From NCBI RefSeq assembly GCF_001625305.1, contig NW_017802458.1:214535-278534 (forward strand): a stretch of 64,000 bases of DNA. Direction: 5' to 3'. Source of the stretch: Branchiostoma belcheri (taxonomy: Eukaryota; Chordata; Leptocardii; Amphioxiformes; Branchiostomatidae). The notes under the pieces were generated by a model. That model was given only the letters and a program-made list of their open reading frames with translations, was not told the origin of the DNA and made no database searches. The translations under genes and the position numbers were made by a program. This document shows positions 58,601-64,000 of this stretch, in pieces (position 1 is the stretch's first letter; every line of letters begins with the position of its first letter).

Positions 58601-60235
58601 AGAAAACAGCCGAAGACCACCAAACCCCAAGTTCTATAAGCCTAGCCTCTACCAGGCACCGAGGATCGCTGGAAAATAGTACAAATATTGGCCGAAATAA
58701 AGGGATAGTATACCAGAAAAGATCCCGGGCCATAGAAGATCCAATTCACGGGTCTCCTCTGGTATACTATCCCTTTATTTCGGCCTATTTCTACTATTTT
58801 TCCAGCGATCCGCGGTGCCTGGTAGAGGCTACTAGAAGCGTGCTACGGAGGCTATTTGCAGGTGGAGTTGGTTTTTGAGGACAAGGTTTTGGATTACTTG
58901 ACCGAAACGGGTGCAAGGCCCAGCTAACCCCAATATGACCCGCTACAGTAAAGCCACAGCAAGTAAATTTCATGGATGACATCCTCCGCAGACTCCAAAT
59001 CTAATGCGTGCGGGCGAAAAAAACAAGGCGGGCCGAAAAAAACAAGGTTCCTACATTTTTAAATTTTGACTCAATCATTGTACAAATGGTTTTGATTCAG
59101 TGGGAACATCACATATACACAGCCAGCATCACATATCACTGCATCAAAGTAAGAAACAAAACATTAAATCAGAGCCTTTTCTTGTCTCCTCTCTTCATAG
59201 TTATCTGTCATCCACCTTCCGGCATGGCAACAGACATCTTTGCCTATTTCGGCATGTTGACCACTGTCAGAGGGCAACAAAATTTCTTGTCAGGCGAAAA
59301 TTAATGCGCGCGCTGATGTCATCCATAAAAATTACTTGCTGTGGCCTAATATAGGTTATAGGTACAAGTACCCCAGCAGGTTCAAATAGAGGAGAACGGG
59401 GCGTACAAGGATATCACGTTCTGGTTATGTCAGAGTTAGTTAGGCCACAGCAAGTAATTTTTATGGATGACATCAACGCGCGCATGAATTTTCACCTAAA
59501 AAAACAAACAAGGAATTGTTTTGGTCTCTGACGGTGGTCAGAATGCCGAAAATGGGCAACTATAAATGACTATGGGTTTGGAGACTATCCAGCAAACTTG
59601 AGGCACAATGGTTCGCGTTTGATCGCAAATGTTGACACTGACATGTTCCAATGCATCTAACCCAACCCAGTACAGTAGCTGCCCATGATGGTACGGCTAG
59701 CTGTTTTGCTAGAATTTATAGTCAATTGAGGTCTTTACACATCTGCAAGGACAGGTAATACTGAAGAATATAAGATCTGTTTGGTTGTGATATTATGTTT
59801 TTTCACTTCAATTTTTGTTTAACAAGGCCTCAAAATTTGAAAATGAAAGAATCTTTTTTTTGCCCGTCTTGATTTTTTTTCGCCCTATCGCATTGAATTT
59901 GGAATCTGTCGAGGGTGTCATCCATAAAATTTACTTGCTGTGGCCTTACCTGAGCTCTGTCTCCCCACGGGACGACTTTCTCCAAGTTTTCTTAAAGCCA
60001 CGAAGTCTCCGTAGTATGTTTCCAGCTCCAACATCAGTAGACAGAGGAGAATAACAACGTTACAGGCGATAGTTGACAGTAGGCAGACTGTTAGAAAGCT
60101 TTGGCGTAAGGTGTGAAAATGTTGTCCCTTTGTAGCCAGCCTTCGGCCCGCCATCTGTACTGGGTGTCTACGCTTATCCAGGTCAGGTGCAATTTTCAGA
60201 CGATCCGAACATTTGGTCACGCTCTCAGTTAGCAT
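52650..60235 (-). CDS. ST6GALNAC-like alpha-2,6-sialyltransferase (GT29)
   Basis: Seven exons on the minus strand: 60235-59950, 57770-57591, 56605-56443, 55545-55407, 54517-54414, 53811-53728, 52932-52650. Every border is GT-AG and the phases close, giving 412 residues. It is a type II Golgi protein: short cytosolic tail, then an anchor (LTVCLLSTIACNVVILLCLL, about residues 47-66). GT29 motifs are complete: motif L RCAVVGNGGTLRESGKG with DSHDYIFRVNAA and KGFERDVGSRTS; motif S PSTGAVALLTALHVCDVTDA with YGFIT; motif III HYYE; motif VS as H-x4-E in NHDFKMEI. The two motif cysteines can form the family disulfide. PYGW and these spacings match the GalNAc alpha-2,6 group, which adds sialic acid to O-linked GalNAc; the exact acceptor is unknown. 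The first-exon donor abuts a MITE, and the first ~30 codons belong to an upstream tandem repeat. An in-frame ATG at residue 29 (MAGRRLATKG) is an alternative start. Confidence 0.92.
53972..54375 (+). repeat. Dispersed repeat R (copy 8, with partial internal duplication)
   Basis: All landmarks are present. The segment from GTGTTGGGTTACATCATG to GACTCCTGTCTGACCAT is repeated twice (about 54082-54143 and 54221-54281). It lies in a sialyltransferase intron. Confidence 0.7.
54789..55167. mobile_element. GGCCA MITE, subfamily 1 (copy 2)
   Basis: Ends as in 891-1289, with TTA on both sides (54786-54788, 55168-55170). Intronic, sialyltransferase gene. Confidence 0.75.
55650..56393. mobile_element. 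Foldback minisatellite element 3, variant monomer
   Basis: The ends resemble the family (GGGGTGCATGC at the left, TTTGGCACCCCTG at the right), but every monomer is ATTCATACGAATTTTACGGA. About thirteen forward units are followed by ~40-bp higher-order units with ACATACGATCCATTACTAG, then reversed units in the right arm. It is a long ~740-bp copy in a sialyltransferase intron. The many apparent proteins rich in NFTEFIRILRNSYEFYGI are by-products. Confidence 0.75.
56712..57106. mobile_element. GGCCA MITE, subfamily 2 (copy 3, inverted)
   Basis: The termini are GGCCACAGCAAGTAATTTTT and AAATTTACTTGCTGTGGCC; orientation is opposite to 44381-44791. Flanks are TTA and TAA. Confidence 0.75.
57269..57567. 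mobile_element. GGCCA MITE, subfamily 3 (copy 3)
   Basis: It starts GGCCACACCAGTTCAATTTG and ends TTGGTGTGGCC, with TAA at the left and AAA at the right. It ends 24 bp before the exon 57591-57770 donor side. Confidence 0.7.
57794..58159. mobile_element. GGCCA MITE, subfamily 3 (copy 4)
   Basis: It starts GGCCACACCAATTTAATTTG and ends CTGGTGTGGCC. TAA flanks both sides (57791-57793, 58160-58162). It lies 24 bp upstream of exon 57770-57591 on the minus strand, next to its acceptor. Confidence 0.75.
58464..58854. mobile_element. TAGCCT-terminus MITE interrupted by another
   Basis: It starts TAGCCTCCATAGCATGCC and ends GCGTGCTACGGAGGCTA, inverted copy of the 32100-32299 family. Flanks TTCGCAGGT and TTTGCAGGT match at eight of nine positions. 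A second element occupies 58643-58831 inside it. Confidence 0.75.
58643..58831. mobile_element. Nested TAGCCT-terminus MITE
   Basis: It starts TAGCCTCTACCAGGCACC and ends GGTGCCTGGTAGAGGCTA, with arms carrying AAAGGGATAGTATACCAGA. It is the palindrome also seen at 16315-16501. The flanks CTATAAGCC and CTAGAAGCG agree at seven of nine. Confidence 0.75.
58952..59346. mobile_element. GGCCA MITE, subfamily 2 (copy 4)
   Basis: It starts AGCCACAGCAAGTAAATTTC (first base changed) and ends TTACTTGCTGTGGCC. TAA flanks both sides (58949-58951, 59347-59349). Confidence 0.75.
59443..59945. mobile_element. GGCCA MITE, subfamily 2 (copy 5, long), abutting a splice donor
   Basis: It starts GGCCACAGCAAGTAATTTTT and ends TTTACTTGCTGTGGCC. 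TTA flanks both sides (59440-59442, 59946-59948). It is ~500 bp because the middle carries unrelated sequence. The right target-site copy forms part of the donor of sialyltransferase exon 1. Confidence 0.8.
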
Positions 60236-60870
60236 TCACGTGTTTCCCATTCCCAGGATGCATTGCAAATCCTGGGTGGTAAGCCTCATTTGCATATCGC
60301 AGGAAGGCCCGCTATCTGCACTAGGCTAGACGCTTATGTGCAATTTTCAGACGATCCTGGTTTAACATTTGGTCAGGCTCCCAGCATTCACGAGTTTCAC
60401 ATTCCCAGGATGCATTGCAAGTCCTGGGTGGTAAACCTCATTTGCATATCGTAGGAAGGCCCGCCATCTGTACTTGGTGTCTACGCTTATCCAGGTCAGG
60501 TGCAGTTTTCAGACGATCCCGGTTCAACATTTGGTTACGCTCTCAGCATTCACCTGTTTCCCATTCCCAGGATGCATTGCAAATCCTGGGTGGTATTAAG
60601 TCCATTTGTATATCGCAGGAAGGCATCCTGTTGACGTTAAACAGCCTATTTTTCAGTGTGTTTTGTACTAGGCTAGACGCTTATACAGATCAGGTGCAAG
60701 TTTCAGACGATCCCGGTTCAACATTTGGTTACGCTCTCAGCTAGCATTCACGTGTTTCCCATTCCCAGCATGCATTGCAAATTCTGGGTGGTAAACCTCA
60801 TTTACATATCGCAGGAAGGCATCCTGTTGACGTTAAACAGGTTTTTTTTTTTTAGTGTGTTTTGAGGTGT
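60130..60870. repeat. Tandem repeat spanning the start of the sialyltransferase first exon
   Basis: At least four units of ~150-200 bp share AGCATTCACG, CCCAGGATGCATTGCAAATC, CATTTGCATATCG, AAGGCCCGCCATCTGTACT and CAGACGATCC. Unit starts are near 60231, 60383, 60546 and 60743. The first unit's left part is exon 1 itself (codons ~1-33). ATTTGCAT, the octamer bound by POU factors, is intact at 60289 and 60439 and changed in later units. Longer units add GCATCCTGTTGACGTTAAAC. Confidence 0.75.
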
Positions 60871-61200
60871 TGGGCCATTTTATCTGACAACATGTAGAGA
60901 ATTATATTTTTGTGTTCGTTTTAACATGGGAATGTGGTTTGTAACGTTATAGTGGTAACGCTATACTGATGCTGTAATGTTACAAACCACATGTTCCATG
61001 TTAAAAATAACAAAAAAAAACGTCATTCTCTATTCGACCCATAGTAATTTAATTAATGTTTAGCATAAAATGCCTCAACACTTCAAAACACACTGAAAAA
61101 CAAGCTGTTTAACGTCAACAGGATGTCTTCCTGCGATATGCAAATGAGGTTTACCGCCCAATATTCGCAATGCATCCTGGGAATGCTAAACTCGTGAATG
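60760..61200. repeat. Large imperfect palindrome
   Basis: AGGATGCATTGC-type sequence, CATCCTGTTGACGTTAAACA and AGTGTGTTTTGA in the left arm are met by the complements at 61076-61185. An inner hairpin (TTTAACATGGGAATGTGGTT with AACCACATGTTCCATGTTAA) centres near 60965. It probably represents an element that captured part of the tandem repeat. Confidence 0.65.
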
Positions 61201-62247
61201 AACAGGCAGGACACGACTCCAACAAGATGATAAAAATATTTTGTCGGCAAAATTAAACGCCAACTCAGTACGCGACATACCTTCGTTGAGAACGACAAGC
61301 ACTTGAGTTCAAGTAAGTCTTCCAATGGGAGATCCTTAGTGACGTCATTTCGGACTGTTCCAAAAGGAATACTTGTGTGGGGAGAAGCAATGGAGAACAA
61401 TATTCTAGAATGCATGTGGCGTTACCGCAGAACTATTTCAAATCACGATGTTTTACTATAGTTGTTTCCGAATTTAGACATAAACTGTACTACTAATTCA
61501 AAGAGAAAACACTTATAATGACGTTTCTAAAACCGTTGTATGATTTAGAAACGTTCTACTATGTTTTTGTATTCTAAATTAAGTCCTTATGTGTGCCTGT
61601 GACCGTGTTACGGCGCCTTGATATGAAAACATATTTTACTCCATATAAAATCAAGACGTTTTTCTGTGTGGACAATGTGAGAGGTAGTTAAGCTATTTCA
61701 ATCAATGGAATACAACGTTTGCACGTTGGAATTGCCCTCTTCCAGGCCTTTTTAGTAAGTTTGTCAAACAAATATTTTGATGTTCTAGAACACATACACG
61801 AAAAGTACAAACAGTATAACGCTAAACTGCCAAATGAGAAACAAACAAAGAATCAAAGAAAAATATTATACCAACTTCAACAGCGCTAGTGTGCTAAAAA
61901 TATGTACGCCACTTTTCTTTAGTACCAGCAATACTGTTGTAGTTCAACGAATGTTTACATTATACTCCTGAATGTTGTCCTCACTTAGCGACCGACCTCA
62001 AGTATACCACACTATTTTTAGAAGGAATAGCCAGTATAGTTCCGTCATGGAGTTCGAAATGGTCAAATATTACCTCAGAAGATTGTGACATCACTAGTTC
62101 GAAGTGACTCGGCCTAGGCTATCGTTTGATTATGACGTCATAAGGCGCGGTCGCGATGCATCGTTTGATTATGACGTCATAAGGCCCGGTCGCGTTGCAC
62201 TGAAACTAGAAGCTGCGACCAACACATCCTCCAGCGATGTCTTTGAG
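61201..62247. other. Intergenic and putative 5' region of the right-hand gene
   Basis: No coding region is recognised. Paired CRE sites lie at 62133 and 62172. Confidence 0.35.
62123..62198. promoter_or_regulatory. Duplicated 39-bp segment with two perfect CRE palindromes
   Basis: TCGTTTGATTATGACGTCAT followed by AAGGC is present twice; TGACGTCA lies at 62133-62140 and 62172-62179. They are 108 and 69 bp before the proposed start codon, a typical place for CREB/ATF sites. Confidence 0.5.
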
Positions 62248-62632
62248 ATGTCGCTTTCCAGATTGGGCTTGGGAGAAGAACAACTAAACAGGAGAACCAA
62301 ATCAGACTTCGGCGTCCACAGACCGAAGTTCCAGCACCTACAGTACCGTAGAAACGCTCTCCATCCCACGGAGTCAAGTTGTTCATCCACCGAGTCGGAC
62401 CCCGACACCACACGCGGAGGTCTCCCGACCAACTTCGGGCTCAGGCGGTTGAGTTCTGCGCCTGGACTCGCGACCTCTCGCCGTGACAACACCCAAAGCC
62501 AGCTTCGTAGTATATGGCAACTTGCAGACATCACAACCTCCGCTACAAACCAAGCAAGAGGCCCGAAACCCACCTTCGTAGTAGAGGACATTGCCGAAGA
62601 GAAAGAAGACATCGAACGTGAACGGTATGAAG
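62248..62632 (+). CDS. Probable first coding exon of an unrecognised gene
   Basis: The frame MSLSRLGLGEEQLNRRTKSD runs open through polar, Ser/Arg-rich sequence to DIAEEKEDIERERYE and a candidate donor AAG|GTATAT at 62633. The frame is also open upstream of the ATG. The foldback element at 62655 makes the rest of the frame spurious, so the true reading must leave here. The remaining exons lie to the right of the window or were not recognised. The segment is probably disordered and has no known domain. Support is coding-like composition and the splice site only. Confidence 0.45.
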
Positions 62633-62654
62633 GTATATTCTTTGCTGTATTCCA

Positions 62655-62927
62655 TAGGGGTGTCAGAGTATACAGTGCAATTTTGCGGAATACAGTGCAA
62701 TTTTACGGAATACAGTGCAATTTTACGGAATACAGTGCAATTTTACGGAATACAGTGCAATTCTACGGAATACACTGCTATCGTTTTAGTATACAGTGCA
62801 GTACTTACTAGTAAAATTGCACTGTATACTATGATCGTACTGTATTCCGTAAAATTGCACTGTATTCCGTAAAATTGCACTGTATTCCGTAAAATTGCAC
62901 TGTATACTTAGTACTCTGGCACCCCTG
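62655..62927. mobile_element. Foldback minisatellite element 4
   Basis: It starts TAGGGGTGTCAGAGTATA and ends GTACTCTGGCACCCCTG. Five forward and four reversed 20-bp monomers meet at a short spacer near 62805. TTCCA flanks it exactly (62650-62654, 62928-62932). Confidence 0.8.
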
Positions 62928-63253
62928 TTCCAGTAACACATACTAGAGACCGCATGAAAGGGTGTTGGTGTTTTGGGTGAAGGGATTTTAATTAGATATT
63001 TTCTCTCAAAACTGGCTCACTTGGCGTTGTCAGGATACCGTATTATCAAATCCTGGAATTTAACGTTCTAGAACCTATCCATGTGCCAAAACGTAGCCTG
63101 GAGTTTTCAGGCTATCAGACCTATCACCTAATGTCCTGATTCTGAGGCTATGAGTATGTCACTATTTGCATAGAGCTTCTAAGTTAGTTACTTGCTGACA
63201 GCTACCGAATAGCTGTGTGTTTTTGGTTGTTACTCTGGTATTAGTACGAGTAC

Positions 63254-63620
63254 CAGGGGTGCCAGAGTATACAGTGCAATTTTACGGAATACATGTACAG
63301 TACACTTGTATTAGTATACAGTGCAGTTTTATGGAATACAGTGCACTCGTATATTATTACTAGAAAAAATACACTGTATACTAGTAAAATTGCACTGTAT
63401 ACTAATACGATTGCACTGTATTCCAGTAAAATTGCACTGTATTCCGTAAAATCGCACTGTATTCCGTAAAATTGCACTGTATTCTAGTAAAATTGCACTG
63501 TATTCCGTAAAATTGCTGGTATATTCCGTAAAATTTCTGCCATATTCCGTAAAATTGCAGTGTATTCCGTAAAATTGCACTGTATTCCTTAAAATTGCAC
63601 TGTATACTCTGGCACCCCTG
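63254..63620. mobile_element. Foldback minisatellite element 5, asymmetric arms
   Basis: It starts CAGGGGTGCCAGAGTATA and ends TATACTCTGGCACCCCTG. The left arm is short (about four units), the right arm has about twelve. Flanks AGTAC and AGCAC differ at one base. Confidence 0.75.
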
Positions 63621-64000
63621 AGCACTCCGGTATATAAAATAAGTCAATGCTTATGGCAATTTCGGGAATGCATATGTTGATAACAATATTTATTGTCAAC
63701 AATAGCTAGCTATTAAGCATTAAATTATGTAGTTACATGATGTGTATGCAAAAATTCTGAAAAATGTTTGCAGACAACATCCCATAAATTGTGGTTGTGA
63801 CGTTCATATATAGTAGATAATACTTCGCTATTATGCTGAGGTCACATTTCCAAACCGGGGCTAGCTCGGCCGAGCAGCTTTCGCGAACAAAAACTACGAT
63901 ATAAAAGGCAACAAAACACACAAAAGTTTTAAAGATAATCACGAGTACTATTTCTGTATATTCCTGATAAGAATTGTTGATTTTTCGTTCATACAAACAG
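63621..64000. other. Unassigned AT-rich sequence at the window end
   Basis: No gene, RNA or repeat is recognised. Confidence 0.3.

Overview
The window is eukaryotic nuclear DNA, most likely from a cephalochordate (amphioxus, Branchiostoma) or a close invertebrate deuterostome. Evidence: split genes with GT-AG introns, a GT29 sialyltransferase and a mitochondrial MALSU1 protein of animal type, a tandem family of EGF/Ig receptor tyrosine kinases, tRNA-derived SINEs, CR1-like and L1-like LINE fragments, and a dense load of MITE-like elements. The species assignment is inference. Two 20-N gaps (17549-17568, 27951-27970) mark it as a draft assembly.

Layout. 1-6.6 kb: three tandem copies of a single-exon receptor tyrosine kinase gene; only the kinase end of copy A is in the window, copy B is full length with one frame break, copy C is an amino-terminal stub. 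7.9-16.2 kb (+): a ten-exon gene for an unrecognised protein of at least 662 residues with a His-Gly repeat; every splice phase agrees. 18.1-21.1 kb (-): MALSU1, a five-exon mitochondrial ribosome-assembly factor. 24.1-33.9 kb (+): three tandem genes for eight-pass Fuseless-like membrane proteins, the first with a frameshift. 36.1-38.6 kb (-): an intronless 838-residue leucine-rich-repeat protein. 39-52.6 kb: no convincing gene, only layered repeats. 52.6-60.2 kb (-): a complete seven-exon ST6GALNAC-like sialyltransferase. 62.2-62.6 kb (+): the probable first coding exon of a gene that continues past the window.

Repeats make up much of the rest. Five groups recur: (i) MITEs with GGCCA termini and TWA-type target duplications; (ii) MITEs with TAGCCT/AGGCTA termini and 9-bp target duplications, several verifiable base by base; (iii) foldback elements whose arms are arrays of a 20-bp monomer inside CAGGGGTGCC termini; (iv) a dispersed repeat of unknown class around a conserved block GTCAATGACCTGAACCAGAC; (v) tRNA-derived SINEs, including a five-unit tandem array of tRNA-like monomers. 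The genes do not form one pathway; the themes are tandem gene duplication (kinases, Fuseless-like proteins) and repeats intruding on exons and splice sites. The best candidates for something undescribed are the foldback elements, one of which has had the monomers of both arms replaced in concert.
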